The position numbers and the translations under genes were made by a program. The notes under the pieces were generated by a model. That model ran no database searches. It was not told the origin of the DNA and saw nothing but the letters and a program-made list of their open reading frames with translations. A DNA stretch of 64,000 bases. Source: Acidovorax sp. sif1233. Its GTDB lineage: Bacteria > Pseudomonadota > Gammaproteobacteria > Burkholderiales > Burkholderiaceae_C. The first letter of the stretch is position 1. Every line of letters begins with the position of its first letter. This document shows positions 1-8,874 of this stretch, piece by piece. Location: contig NZ_JAHUWZ010000005.1 in NCBI RefSeq assembly GCF_019218755.1, positions 62,001-126,000 on the forward strand, read 5' to 3'.

Positions 1-888
1 CTGCAGTCGCACCCGCGCACCCTGGCCGATGTGCCGCGCGAACGCATCACCCACGCCATGGTCGATGCCGCCCTGGCGGCCGACGAGGACACGGTGCGCT
101 TCGTGCCCAAGCGCCTCATGACCCCCGCGCGCTATGCGGCGGCGCTGCGCCAGGGCGTGAAGGATTTCGGCCAGATCCCTCCCGACATGCTCAGCGAGGA
201 AGCCTGCATCGCGCATGTGCAGGAGGGCGGCTGGCGGCTGGAGCAGATCCCGCCCGCGCTGCGCACCGTGGCGGTCTGCGCCCACGCGGTGCGCCGCAGC
301 GCCAGCGCCATGGAACATGTGCCCCAGGCCCTGCACGACCAGGCCCGGGAAGCCGCCGCGCGCCTGCCCCGCGATGACGGGGATGCCGCAGACGGCACCC
401 CCCGCGCCGGCGGCGTGGGCGGCTGGCTGGCACGCCACGTGGTCGATTCCGCGCTGAAGGGGCAGGGCACCGCCGCCCGCCGTCTGCAGCACCAGGGCGT
501 GCTGGCCGCGTTCCTGGTGCAGGCCGCCGTGACCGCCCGGTCCGGCACGCCGCCCACCCTCACCGGACTGGCGGGCTGGTTCGAGCAGCGGCCGGTGCTG
601 GCCTGGGCCACCCACCTGCTGCTGGGCCTGGCGGCCTGGGTGGGCCACGCGTTCGTCTCGGTGGCCGCCTGGCGGGCGGAAGGCGCGTGGATCGGGCTGG
701 GGACGTTCGCGCTCATGGGCTTTTCCGAACTGTACTGGGCGTGGCGGTTTGTATTCGCCAGCCCCCAGAGCCCCTGGCTCGCAGTCGCGGCGGCCCTGGT
801 GGTGGTCTACCTGTTCGGCTGGCGCCGCCTGTACCGCCGCGTGGGCCTGGCCTTCGCCCACCGCGGGGATTCGGCGGCGGGGGACTGA
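1..888 (+). CDS. DUF4116-like repeat membrane protein, 3' part
   Basis: The frame is open from the first base to the TGA at 886-888, so the true start lies before the window; a GTG at 31 is probably internal. The N-terminal part holds helical units such as LEQIPPALRTVAVCAHAV and MEHVPQAL, which resemble DUF4116 repeats (known from bacterial and viral proteins of unknown role). The C-terminal half has three hydrophobic segments, around VLAWATHLLLGLAAWVGHAF, a second near GLGTFALMGFSELYWAW and a third near WLAVAAALVVVYLFGW, so it is probably anchored in the inner membrane. I cannot assign a function. Confidence 0.7.
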   Translation: MQSHPRTLADVPRERITHAMVDAALAADEDTVRFVPKRLMTPARYAAALRQGVKDFGQIPPDMLSEEACIAHVQEGGWRLEQIPPALRTVAVCAHAVRRSASAMEHVPQALHDQAREAAARLPRDDGDAADGTPRAGGVGGWLARHVVDSALKGQGTAARRLQHQGVLAAFLVQAAVTARSGTPPTLTGLAGWFEQRPVLAWATHLLLGLAAWVGHAFVSVAAWRAEGAWIGLGTFALMGFSELYWAWRFVFASPQSPWLAVAAALVVVYLFGWRRLYRRVGLAFAHRGDSAAGD

Positions 889-1076
889 GCCCCAGCCGGC
901 CCACCGGCTGCTGCGGCCACCTTTTACATTTTTCCTAGGGTCATCACCGATCCCCCCGGGGGCCTGCCGGGCCTGCTGGTGGATACAATTTGTAAACACT
1001 CGCCCCACCGACCCACGAACCTCCGGAACGCTTGGTCTCGCACACAGGAGCCACCGCCACAGCGGGTGCAACGCCC

Positions 1077-3092
1077 ATGACAAGAGGATCGGACCATCGC
1101 CCGGCACAGTGGCCACAGCGCATGGCGCTGGCCCTCCTTTGCAGCGGACTCTCCCACGCCATCGCGCAGGCGGACATCGCCCATCTGCCGCTGGAACAGC
1201 TCGTGCAGATGGAAGTCCGGACCGCCAGCCGGTACACGCAGACCACCCTGGAAGCACCCGCCCTGGTGAGCGTGGTGACCGCCGACGACATCCGGCTCTT
1301 CGGCTACCGCACGCTGGCCGAGGTGCTGGGCAGCATGCGCGGGCTGTATGTGTCGTACGACCGCTCCTACCACTACCTGGGCACGCGCGGCTTCGCCACG
1401 CCGGGCGACTACAACACCCGCGTGCTGCTGCTGGTCAATGGCGTGCGCTTCAATGACAACCTCTACGACCAGGCCACCATCGGCACCGACTTCCCGCTGG
1501 ACCTGGACCTGGTGGACCGCGTGGAGTTCGTGCCGGGGCCGGGCTCCGCCGTCTATGGACCCAATGCGTTCTTCGGCGTGGTCAACGTCATCACGCGCGA
1601 CGGCCGCCAGCTGGCCGGCCCGCAGCTGAGCGTGGCGGCCGGCAGCCACGGCAGCGCCAAGGCCCGCTTCTCGGTGGGAACCGTGGACGCACAGGGCGGG
1701 GACTGGCTGATCGCGCTGACGCGCGCGAGCAGCCGGGGCGCGGACCAGTACTTCGCCGCGTTCGACACGCCGGCCAGCAACCAGGGCGTCGCGCAGCGCC
1801 TGGATTTCGACCGCAGCACCCAGCTGTTCGCCCGGATGCAGCGCGACGGCCTGAGCCTCACCCTGGCGCACGGCGAGCGCAGCAAGGGCACGCCCACCGC
1901 GGCGTTCTCGCAGACCTTCAATGACCCGCGCTCGCGGTCCATCGACACCACCACCCGCGTCGCGGCCGAGTATGCGAGCCAGCTGCAGCCCTCCCTCGCG
2001 TTCACCGGGCGCGTCCACGCCGGGCACTACCGCTTCGTGGGCGACTACGCGTACGACTATCCGCCGCCCACGCTCAACCGCGACGTGGGCACCGGCCAAT
2101 GGTGGGGCACGGAATGGCAGTGGGTGAGCACGGCCCTTGCACGCCACAAGCTCGCGTGGGGCGTCGACTACCGGCGCGACACCCGCATCCGGCAGCTCAA
2201 TGCCGACGTGGATCCGCCCGTGCAATACCTGGATACCCGCCGCGCGGGGAACGCGCTGGGCATCTATGTCCAGGACGAGTTCGCGCTGGCGCCCACGCTC
2301 ACCCTGCACGCGGGCCTGCGGTGGGGCAAGCAGTCGGGCAGCGACGGCAGCTTCCACCCCCGGCTGGGCCTGGTGTACTGGTGGAACCCGGCCACGGCCG
2401 TCAAGCTGCTGCATGGCACGGCCTACCGGCCGCCCAACGCCTACGAGCGCGACTACCGGGTGGACCTGCCCGGCGGCATCGTCGACCTGGCGGGCCTGCG
2501 GCTCGAAAAGGTGCGCACCACGGAGCTGGCGCTGGAACACGCCCCCACTGGCACCACGCGCATGCTGCTGACGGCGTTCAGGTCCGAGGTGACCGACCTG
2601 ATCTCGCTGGGGGACGCGGGCATCCCGGACAGGCTCAGGTTCAGCAACGCGCGGGGCGTGCGCGTGCATGGCATGGAGACCGAGGTGGAGCAGCGCTGGC
2701 AAGGAGGGTCGCGCCTGCGCGTGGCCTACGGGTGGCAGAAGGCGCGCGACGCGGGCGCACCCGAGACGCTGACCAACTCCCCCCGGCACCTGCTCAAGCT
2801 GCAGTGGTCGGACACGCTGGCGCTCGCGGCGCCGGGGCACGGCAGGCCGGGGCAGTATGCCGTCGAGGCCATTGGCGTGGGCGCGCGCAGGACGCTCGCG
2901 AACGCGCGCCTGCCTGCGCACGTCCTGGCCAACCTCGTCTATACGAAGCGCCTGGGGGACGTGGATGTGTCGGTGGGCGTGTACAACGTCTTCAACCGCC
3001 GCCATGCGGACCCCGCCTCCTACGAAATCCGCGAAGACTCGATCCGGCAGGATGGACGGACCTACCGCGTCAAGCTCACCTACGGGTTCTGA
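1077..3092 (+). CDS. TonB-dependent outer membrane receptor
   Basis: This 671-residue protein should be an outer membrane beta-barrel that imports a ligand using TonB energy. The ATG at 1077 gives a hydrophobic signal segment (MALALLCSGLSHAIA) and then a plug domain with typical phrases: VVTADDIRLFGYRTLAEVL, VLLLVNGVRFND and VEFVPGPGSAVYGPNAFFGV. The barrel ends in an aromatic residue (KLTYGF), as expected for BAM recognition. An upstream in-frame TTG at 1032 is a poorer start; no strong ribosome site precedes either. Three bases separate it from a YfiR-family gene, and a GGDEF-EAL gene follows, so ligand sensing may feed cyclic-di-GMP signalling. The ligand is not evident from sequence. Confidence 0.88.
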   Translation: MTRGSDHRPAQWPQRMALALLCSGLSHAIAQADIAHLPLEQLVQMEVRTASRYTQTTLEAPALVSVVTADDIRLFGYRTLAEVLGSMRGLYVSYDRSYHYLGTRGFATPGDYNTRVLLLVNGVRFNDNLYDQATIGTDFPLDLDLVDRVEFVPGPGSAVYGPNAFFGVVNVITRDGRQLAGPQLSVAAGSHGSAKARFSVGTVDAQGGDWLIALTRASSRGADQYFAAFDTPASNQGVAQRLDFDRSTQLFARMQRDGLSLTLAHGERSKGTPTAAFSQTFNDPRSRSIDTTTRVAAEYASQLQPSLAFTGRVHAGHYRFVGDYAYDYPPPTLNRDVGTGQWWGTEWQWVSTALARHKLAWGVDYRRDTRIRQLNADVDPPVQYLDTRRAGNALGIYVQDEFALAPTLTLHAGLRWGKQSGSDGSFHPRLGLVYWWNPATAVKLLHGTAYRPPNAYERDYRVDLPGGIVDLAGLRLEKVRTTELALEHAPTGTTRMLLTAFRSEVTDLISLGDAGIPDRLRFSNARGVRVHGMETEVEQRWQGGSRLRVAYGWQKARDAGAPETLTNSPRHLLKLQWSDTLALAAPGHGRPGQYAVEAIGVGARRTLANARLPAHVLANLVYTKRLGDVDVSVGVYNVFNRRHADPASYEIREDSIRQDGRTYRVKLTYGF

Positions 3093-3095
3093 GCC

Positions 3096-3641
3096 ATGTC
3101 CCACGCCCTGCGCCTGCGCAACCTGCTGTGGGCCGGGCTGTGCGTGCTGTGCTGGGCGGGGGGCCTGGCGCATGCCACCAACCCCGTGGAGGAACCCGAT
3201 CTCAAGGCCGCGTACATCTTCAACTTCATCCAGTTCATCGAATGGCCCGACAGCGACCTGGCCACCGACGGCGACTGGCCCCTGTGCATCTCTCCCTTCA
3301 GTCCGCTCAAGCGCGCCCTGACGGCCCTGGAGGGCAAGCCCGCCCGCAAGGGGCGGCCCATCCGGGTGAGGCTGCTGGAACTGGCCGAGCTGCGCCATTG
3401 CCGCGTGCTCATCCTGCACGGCGCCGACATCGAGCCGGTGCTGCGCGCGCTGCGGGCCCTGCCGCCCGCCCACGGCATCCTGACGGTGGCCGATGAGGAC
3501 GCCGCAGGCAGCCCCGACATCATGATCACGCTCGGCCAGCAGAAGAACCGCATCGTGTTCGCCATCAACACCGATGCCACCGCGCGCGCGGGCCTGTCCG
3601 TGAGCTCCCGACTGCTGCGGCTGGCCAGGGCGGCCAGATGA
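3096..3641 (+). CDS. YfiR family (DUF4154) periplasmic protein
   Basis: A 181-residue exported protein with a signal peptide (LLWAGLCVLCWAGGLAHA) and both hallmarks of the DUF4154/YfiR family: LKAAYIFNFIQFIEWP near the N-terminus and RIVFAINTDATARAGLSVSS near the C-terminus. In Pseudomonas, YfiR is the periplasmic repressor of the diguanylate cyclase YfiN. The neighbouring gene encodes a membrane GGDEF-EAL protein with a periplasmic sensor, so the same repressor-enzyme pairing is inferred here. It overlaps that gene by ATGA at 3638-3641, indicating translational coupling. Confidence 0.9.
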   Translation: MSHALRLRNLLWAGLCVLCWAGGLAHATNPVEEPDLKAAYIFNFIQFIEWPDSDLATDGDWPLCISPFSPLKRALTALEGKPARKGRPIRVRLLELAELRHCRVLILHGADIEPVLRALRALPPAHGILTVADEDAAGSPDIMITLGQQKNRIVFAINTDATARAGLSVSSRLLRLARAAR

Positions 3642-5593
3642 TGACGATGATGACGAAGAAGAATCAGGAAAAAACGAAGGCGCCCGCCATGCCGCAGGCC
3701 CCCGCGCAGGAGCCGGGGGCCGCGCAGCCCCTGCCATCGTCGCGGCTCGTGGCCACCGGCCTCCTGGCCGCGGGCCTGGCGCTGCTGACGGTGGTGCTGG
3801 CACTCACGGGCGTGGACTACTGGAGCACGCGGCAGTCCATGCTGCAGGACAGCCGGGTGGAGGCGGCGATCGTGGCCGACAACATCTCGGCCGCGGTGAT
3901 GTTCCAGGATGCGCACACGGCCAGCGAGATGCTGGGGGCGCTGAAGGCATCGCCGATGGTGCTGGGCGCGGACGTCTACGACCGGCAGGGCCTGCTGCTG
4001 GCCCACTACGCACGCGACGCGGACCAGGCTTTTCCCGCCACGCTGCCGGCCGCGGGCATGGCCGGTGTGGCCGAGCGCGCGGGGCTGCGCGTGCTGGAGA
4101 TCGCACGGCCCGTGGAGATGGGCGGCGTGGTGTCGGGCACGCTGTACTTTCGCAAGTCCATGAGCGCGGTGTACGCCCGCCTGGCCATCCGCTTCGTCAG
4201 CGCGCTGCTGATCGCGGGGTGCGTGATGGCCCTGGCGGCCGCGATGGTGCTGCGCAGCCAGGCGGCCGTGCGCAACGCCGAAAACCGCCTGCACACGCTC
4301 GCCCACACCGACGCGGTCACCGGCACCGGAAACCGGCACGCGTTCAACGAACGCCTGGCCGCCGAGATCGAGCGCGCGCGTGGCCTGGGCTCCCGCGTCG
4401 CCCTGGTCTACATCGACCTGGACAACTTCAAGACCCTCAACGACACCTTCGGGCACGCGGCCGGGGACGGCCTCCTGCGCCAGGTGGCCCGGCGCCTGCA
4501 GTCCGTGGTACGCGCCGCCGACGCGATCTCGCGCCTGGGCGGCGACGAGTTCGCCGTGATCCTGCGGCTGGACATGGACGACGCGGCGCTCAACACCTAC
4601 GGCCAGCGCATCGTGGGCGTCTTTCGCCCCACCTTCACCGAAGTGGGCCAGCAGGTGACCATGACCTGCAGCGCCGGGATCGCCATCTTTCCAGACGATG
4701 CGGCGGACATGGACAGCCTCGTGAGCAACGCCGACACGGCCATGTACCGGGCCAAGGACATGGGCAAGAACCGGTGCGTGCGGTTTGACGCGTCGATGAA
4801 CCTGGCGGTGGTCCGCCGCCAGGCCATCGAGCATGCGCTGCGCGCCGCGCTCGACCAGGGCGAGGGCATCGCGCTGCACTACCAGCCCCTGTTCGCCGCC
4901 GCCGGCAAGGCGCTGGTGGGCGCGGAGGCGCTGCTGCGCTGGTCGCACCCGGAGCTGGGCCATGTCCCGCCGCTGGAGGCCGTGATGGTGGCGGAGGACT
5001 GCGGCCTCATCGTCCCGCTGGGCTACTGGGTGATGCGCACCGCCTGCCGCGATGCCGCCCGGTGGCAGGCCGGCGGGCCCCTGCGGGTATCGGTCAACAT
5101 CTCGGCGCGGCAGCTGGGCGATGCGCAGTTCCTCGAACGCGTGATGGACATCCTGCGCGAGGAAGGCCTGCCCGCCCACCTGCTGGAGATCGAGCTCACG
5201 GAAACCGTGCTCATGGACAACATGGAAGCGGGCGCGCACACGCTGCACCGCCTGAGCCAGCTGGGCATCCACCTGGCCATCGACGACTTCGGCACCGGCT
5301 ATTCGTCGCTGGCCTACCTGCGGCAGCTGCCGATGCGCCGCCTCAAGATCGACCGCAGCTTCGTCAAGGACCTGCCCGGCCACGAACACAGCCGCACCAT
5401 CGTCAACGCCATCGTGGCCCTGGCCCATGGCCTGGGGCTGCAGATCACGGCCGAAGGGGTGGAAACGCCGGAACAGGCCGACTACCTGGTGCACCAGGGC
5501 TGCGACGTGCTGCAGGGCTACCTGTTTGCGCGGCCGATGCCGGTGGAGCAGTTTCAGGCACTGCTGCAGGAAGGCACCACGCGCCGCGCCTAG
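3638..5593 (+). CDS. membrane GGDEF-EAL protein with CHASE8-like sensor
   Basis: A 651-residue protein that makes and/or degrades cyclic-di-GMP. Transmembrane helices at about 36-58 and 183-204 bracket a periplasmic domain with YWSTRQSMLQ and NISAAVMFQDAHTASEML, typical of CHASE8 domains. The GGDEF motif is intact (residues 301-305), with an inhibitory RxxD site (292-295) five residues before it. The EAL motif is intact (430-432) and DDFGTGYSS is present, so both activities look possible. It resembles YfiN/TpbB with an added EAL domain. The start ATG overlaps the yfiR-like stop codon. No OmpA-like YfiB gene is adjacent; the receptor upstream may take that place. Confidence 0.92.
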   Translation: MMTMMTKKNQEKTKAPAMPQAPAQEPGAAQPLPSSRLVATGLLAAGLALLTVVLALTGVDYWSTRQSMLQDSRVEAAIVADNISAAVMFQDAHTASEMLGALKASPMVLGADVYDRQGLLLAHYARDADQAFPATLPAAGMAGVAERAGLRVLEIARPVEMGGVVSGTLYFRKSMSAVYARLAIRFVSALLIAGCVMALAAAMVLRSQAAVRNAENRLHTLAHTDAVTGTGNRHAFNERLAAEIERARGLGSRVALVYIDLDNFKTLNDTFGHAAGDGLLRQVARRLQSVVRAADAISRLGGDEFAVILRLDMDDAALNTYGQRIVGVFRPTFTEVGQQVTMTCSAGIAIFPDDAADMDSLVSNADTAMYRAKDMGKNRCVRFDASMNLAVVRRQAIEHALRAALDQGEGIALHYQPLFAAAGKALVGAEALLRWSHPELGHVPPLEAVMVAEDCGLIVPLGYWVMRTACRDAARWQAGGPLRVSVNISARQLGDAQFLERVMDILREEGLPAHLLEIELTETVLMDNMEAGAHTLHRLSQLGIHLAIDDFGTGYSSLAYLRQLPMRRLKIDRSFVKDLPGHEHSRTIVNAIVALAHGLGLQITAEGVETPEQADYLVHQGCDVLQGYLFARPMPVEQFQALLQEGTTRRA

Positions 5594-5602
5594 CCGCCCA
5601 GG

Positions 5603-5965
5603 TCACGATGCCCCGTGGTAGCACGGCGCCACCTCGCGCACCTCGATGGTGGCCCATTCGGCGGCCGGGCATTCGCGGGCGATGGCCACGGCCTCGTCGC
5701 GCGTGGCGCAGTCGAGCAGGAAGAAGCCACCCACCATTTCCTTCGTCTCGGCGAACGGCCCATCCACCAGCCGGGACTGCCCTTCGCGCACCTGCAGGCG
5801 CACGGCCTGGTCGGTGGACGCCAGCGACTCGGTGGCGCGCAGCAGGCCCCGGGCCTTCAGGCCCTCGCCAAAGCGCAGCATGCGGGCATACGCCTCCTGG
5901 CCTCCCGCCAGCCCGCGCTCGGCCCGCTGGCCGTGGGGTTCCATGATGAGCAGCATGTAGGGCAT
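5603..5965 (-). CDS. YCII/DGPF-domain protein
   Basis: A 120-residue protein of the YCII superfamily, shown by MPYMLLIMEP at the start and the VDGPFAETKEMVGGFFLLD signature. Members are small dimeric ferredoxin-like folds; DGPF proteins are often encoded beside ECF sigma factors but their biochemistry is poorly known. The ATG at 5965 is chosen because AGGAG lies eight bases upstream; the longer frame to 6019 has no ribosome site. It converges with the GGDEF-EAL gene and is divergent from the leuA leader. Confidence 0.85.
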   Translation of the reverse strand: MPYMLLIMEPHGQRAERGLAGGQEAYARMLRFGEGLKARGLLRATESLASTDQAVRLQVREGQSRLVDGPFAETKEMVGGFFLLDCATRDEAVAIARECPAAEWATIEVREVAPCYHGAS

Positions 5966-6041
5966 GAGAGGGTCTCCTGGCGAAGCGAGAGGGGAGGGGG
6001 GCAAAGCGAAAGGCGCCATCCTACCAGCAGCCTTTACTACT

Positions 6042-6090
6042 GTTTTTATAGCTATCAGCGCTTATCCATCAGGCGCTGACGGCACTTTTC
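6042..6090 (+). repeat. dispersed AGCGCT palindrome (family A), copy 1
   Basis: ATAGCTATCAGCGCTT, a six-base loop, AGGCGCTGACGGC and a T-rich tail. It matches the other family A copies in this window in layout and sequence. It lies between the YCII gene and the leuA leader. Confidence 0.75.
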
Positions 6091-6138
6091 ATCAAAACCT
6101 TGCGCAGCGCAGCAAGCCTGTGCTATCTTCAAGCCTCT

Positions 6139-6225
6139 ATGCAACGCAGCATGCTCCTACCCACCCTATCGCTAGGCCTACTAGTGCCTGGCCGGGGTCT
6201 GCCTGCGTTCGCCACCGTTGCCTGA
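6139..6225 (+). CDS. leu leader peptide rich in CTA codons
   Basis: A 28-codon open frame (ATG 6139, TGA 6223-6225) reads MQRSMLLPTLSLGLLVPG and then RGLPAFATVA. It has seven leucine codons, of which five are CTA (6157, 6166, 6172, 6178, 6181), a codon almost absent from the surrounding GC-rich genes. The frame ends about 175 bases before leuA and is followed by a terminator-like hairpin. This is the arrangement of ribosome-mediated attenuation: scarcity of charged leucine tRNA stalls the ribosome and alters downstream folding. No strong ribosome site is visible; translation could start at ATG 6139 or 6151. Confidence 0.72.
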   Translation: MQRSMLLPTLSLGLLVPGRGLPAFATVA

Positions 6226-6250
6226 TCCGCTCAGCGCAACACCTGATCTC

Positions 6251-6323
6251 CCCCTGACCCCGGCCCGCGAACCAGCCTTTGCACACGCAAAGGGCTGCAG
6301 GGGATGTCACACGTTTTGTTTTC
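6251..6323 (+). terminator. leuA attenuator hairpin
   Basis: CAGCCTTTGC (6273-6282) pairs with GCAAAGGGCTG (6287-6297) across ACAC with one bulged G. An outer CCCCTG (6251-6256) can pair with CAGGGG (6298-6303). A U-rich run TTTTGTTTTC follows at 6314. The gap between stem and U-run is longer than ideal, so the exact terminator fold is uncertain; the alternative pairings suit an attenuator. Confidence 0.55.
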
Positions 6324-6400
6324 TTCATTCATTTCGTCTGACCCGTGCACCGCGCATTCTTCTTTTCAGCGCACCGCACACACCGTTCGTGGAGCCTCTC

Positions 6401-8080
6401 ATGATTGCCAAGCCCGCCACCAAGTACCAGCCCATCGCCCCGGTCGCATTGACCGACCGCCAGTGGCCCACCCGCAGCATCACCCGCGCGCCCGTGTGGC
6501 TCTCCACCGACCTGCGCGACGGCAACCAGGCGCTGTTCGAGCCGATGAACGGCGAGCGCAAGATGAAGCTCTTCCAGGAGCTGGTGCGCATCGGCTTCAA
6601 GGAGATCGAGGTCGGCTTTCCGGCCGCGTCGCAGACCGACTTCGACTTCGTGCGCCGTCTCATCGACGAAAACCTCATCCCCGCTGACGTGACCATCATG
6701 GTCATGACCCAGTCGCGCGAGGACCTGATAGCGCGCACGGTGGAGGCCGTGAAGGGCGCACCCCGCGCCATCGTGCACCTGTACAACGCCACGGCGCCTG
6801 CCTGGCGGCGCATCGTGTTCGGCATGAACGTGACGCAGGTGATGCAGCTCATCGCGCACCACGTGGGCTACCTCAAGCAGCTCACCGACGCGCAGCCCGC
6901 CACGCAGTGGACGCTGCAGTACTCGCCCGAGACCTTCAGCGCCACCGAGCTCGACGTGTCGCTCAAGGCCTGCCAGACGGCCATCGCGGCCTGGAACGCG
7001 GGCCCCGGCCGCCCCATCATCATCAACCTGCCCACCACGGTGGAGAACGCCACGCCCAACGTGTTCGCCGACCAGATCGAGTGGATGGACCGGCGCCTCG
7101 CCCCCCGCGAGCACATCACGCTCTCGGTGCACCCGCACAACGACCGCGGCACCGGCGTGGCCGCGGCGGAACTCGCGATGATGGCCGGCGCCGACCGCGT
7201 GGAAGGCTGCCTCTTCGGCAACGGCGAGCGCTGCGGCAACGTGGACATCGTGACCTTGGCGCTCAACATGTACACGCAGGGCGTGCACCCGAACCTCGAC
7301 TTCTCGGACATCACCTCGGTGGCGCGCATCGCCGAGGAATGCACCTCGCTGCCGGTGCACCCGCGCCACCCCTACGCGGGCGACCTGGTGTTCACCGCGT
7401 TCTCGGGCTCGCACCAGGATGCGATCAAGAAAGGCTTTGCCGCGCAGGACCCGAACGCGCTGTGGGAAGTGCCGTACTTGCCCATCGACCCCGCGGACCT
7501 GGGTCGCACGTACGACAGCGTGATCCGCGTGAACAGCCAGTCGGGCAAGGGCGGCATCGCGTTCTTGCTGGAGCGCGAACACGGCGTGGTGATGCCGCGC
7601 CGCATGCAGGTCGAATTCAGCGCCGTGGTGCAGCGCCAGACGGACGCGAGCGAAGGCGAGATGAGCGGCGAGGCACTGTGGGACCTGTTCCAGGCCACCT
7701 ACCTGCGCGCCCCGGCCCGGGCGGCCATCATCTGCCACAGCCACCGGCTCGATGAAGACGGGCAGGGCATCGAGCTCGACGTCACCATCGACGGCATGCG
7801 CCAGCATTTGCGCGGCCAGGGCAACGGGCCGATCGCCGCCACGGTGGATGCGCTGGGCCTGCCGCTGCGCGTGGACCACTACGAAGAGCGCGCCACCGGC
7901 ACGGGGGCCCACGCCCAGGCGCTGGCCATCGTGGAGGCCGCGATGGAGGGCGTGGCCGGCTCCACCTTCGGCGCGGGCATGAGCCACAACATCGTGACGG
8001 CGTCGGTGTTGGCCATCGTGAGCGTGGCGAACCGGCTGGCCGAGCGGCGCCAGGGCGTGGCCGCCACGGCGGCGGTGTGA
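6401..8080 (+). CDS. leuA: 2-isopropylmalate synthase
   Basis: A 559-residue enzyme that condenses acetyl-CoA with 2-oxoisovalerate, the first committed step of leucine synthesis in the cytoplasm. STDLRDGNQALFEPM carries the metal-binding aspartate of the DRE-TIM family, and SVHPHNDRGTGVAAAELA and GNGERCGNVD are the family signatures. The length and C-terminal LeuA dimer domain fit the long type (~560 residues). The ATG at 6401 has GGAG at 6391; upstream in-frame codons overlap the attenuator and are rejected. It appears to be a single-gene unit ended by a family A palindrome, controlled by the CTA-rich leader upstream. Confidence 0.96.
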   Translation: MIAKPATKYQPIAPVALTDRQWPTRSITRAPVWLSTDLRDGNQALFEPMNGERKMKLFQELVRIGFKEIEVGFPAASQTDFDFVRRLIDENLIPADVTIMVMTQSREDLIARTVEAVKGAPRAIVHLYNATAPAWRRIVFGMNVTQVMQLIAHHVGYLKQLTDAQPATQWTLQYSPETFSATELDVSLKACQTAIAAWNAGPGRPIIINLPTTVENATPNVFADQIEWMDRRLAPREHITLSVHPHNDRGTGVAAAELAMMAGADRVEGCLFGNGERCGNVDIVTLALNMYTQGVHPNLDFSDITSVARIAEECTSLPVHPRHPYAGDLVFTAFSGSHQDAIKKGFAAQDPNALWEVPYLPIDPADLGRTYDSVIRVNSQSGKGGIAFLLEREHGVVMPRRMQVEFSAVVQRQTDASEGEMSGEALWDLFQATYLRAPARAAIICHSHRLDEDGQGIELDVTIDGMRQHLRGQGNGPIAATVDALGLPLRVDHYEERATGTGAHAQALAIVEAAMEGVAGSTFGAGMSHNIVTASVLAIVSVANRLAERRQGVAATAAV

Positions 8081-8090
8081 CGCCGCCGCT

Positions 8091-8146
8091 GTTGTAAAAA
8101 AGATAGCTGCCAGCGCTTTACCACCAAGCGCTGGCGGCATTTTTGG
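8091..8146 (+). repeat. dispersed AGCGCT palindrome (family A), copy 2
   Basis: GATAGCTGCCAGCGCTT, a short loop, AAGCGCTGGCGGC and TTTTT. The perfect CAGCGCTT/AAGCGCTG stem followed by a T-run makes it a plausible intrinsic terminator for leuA. Confidence 0.8.
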
Positions 8147-8212
8147 CCAATAGCCCCAGGCCATGGACGGAGTCCGCGCAGGCGCCGGGGCCTATCCGTT
8201 ACCCTTCGGGCC

Positions 8213-8716
8213 ATGCGCGTTGTTTTTCACAGACTGGCCTTGGCCGCCTGCACCGCCGCCCTGCTGGCGCTGGGCGGCTGCGGCACCTCGCGGCCCCCGT
8301 CGCCTTCTTCGTCAGCCCCGGTACGCACCACCCCACCCCTGACCGCGGAGCAGGCGCACGACATCGCCATCCACGCGCTCGGCCTGGTGGGCACGCCGTA
8401 CCGCTACGGCGGCAACACGCCCGATGCGGGCTTTGATTGCAGCGGGCTGATCGGCTATGTGTACCGCAACCAGGTGGGCACCCCGCCGCCCCGCACGGTG
8501 GCGCAGCTCAACAGCTGGGGCTACCCCATCGACGGCAGCGAGCTGCGCGCCGGAGACCTCGTGGTGTTCGGCACGGGCCGCCAGCCCAACCATGCGGGCA
8601 TCTACGTGGGGGAAGGGCGCTTCGTGCACGCGCCGTCCACCGGCGGCACGGTGCGGCTCGACCAGCTGCAGTCGCGGCACTGGTCGCGGCAGAATGCGGC
8701 GTTCCGGCGGCCGTAG
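8213..8716 (+). CDS. NlpC/P60 (C40) peptidoglycan hydrolase lipoprotein
   Basis: A 167-residue lipoprotein: the signal peptide ends in the lipobox LGGC. The C40 peptidase domain carries the catalytic cysteine in FDCSGLIGYVY, histidine in NHAGIYVG and a third polar site in FVHAPSTGG. Such enzymes cut peptide stems of peptidoglycan from the periplasmic side of a membrane. The length is usual for Spr/NlpC-type proteins. It has its own upstream region after the leuA terminator and is followed by a dispersed GC-rich repeat. Confidence 0.9.
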   Translation: MRVVFHRLALAACTAALLALGGCGTSRPPSPSSSAPVRTTPPLTAEQAHDIAIHALGLVGTPYRYGGNTPDAGFDCSGLIGYVYRNQVGTPPPRTVAQLNSWGYPIDGSELRAGDLVVFGTGRQPNHAGIYVGEGRFVHAPSTGGTVRLDQLQSRHWSRQNAAFRRP

Positions 8717-8720
8717 CGGC

Positions 8721-8807
8721 TCCCCCTGAGTCGCCTTCCCCCTGAGGGGGACGACGCCCTTGCTGCGGGGCGGCCCTTGCTCGGCGTCCCTCGGCCGGGA
8801 CGCGCCA
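8721..8807. repeat. GC-rich dispersed repeat (family B), copy 1
   Basis: CCCCCTGAG ... TTCCCCCTGAGGGGGACGAC ... GGGGCGGCCCTTGC ... GACGCGCC. The same word order occurs at 63271-63387 and, inverted, at 40975-41089. It fills the space between the NlpC and DAHP synthase genes. Confidence 0.65.
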
Positions 8808-8874
8808 GTTGCAGGCAGTGTGACCACATCGTCGGCCAGCCGATGGCCCCGCCCGCGCGACAATCGGGGCCACC

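Noticed and set aside
924..5494. Long minus-strand frames (959 and 804 codons) opposite the receptor and GGDEF-EAL genes
   Set aside because: Shadows of well-supported genes; composition is of the same artificial kind.
6329..8164. 611-codon minus-strand frame opposite leuA
   Set aside because: LeuA signatures are clear on the plus strand; the antisense frame has no family features.
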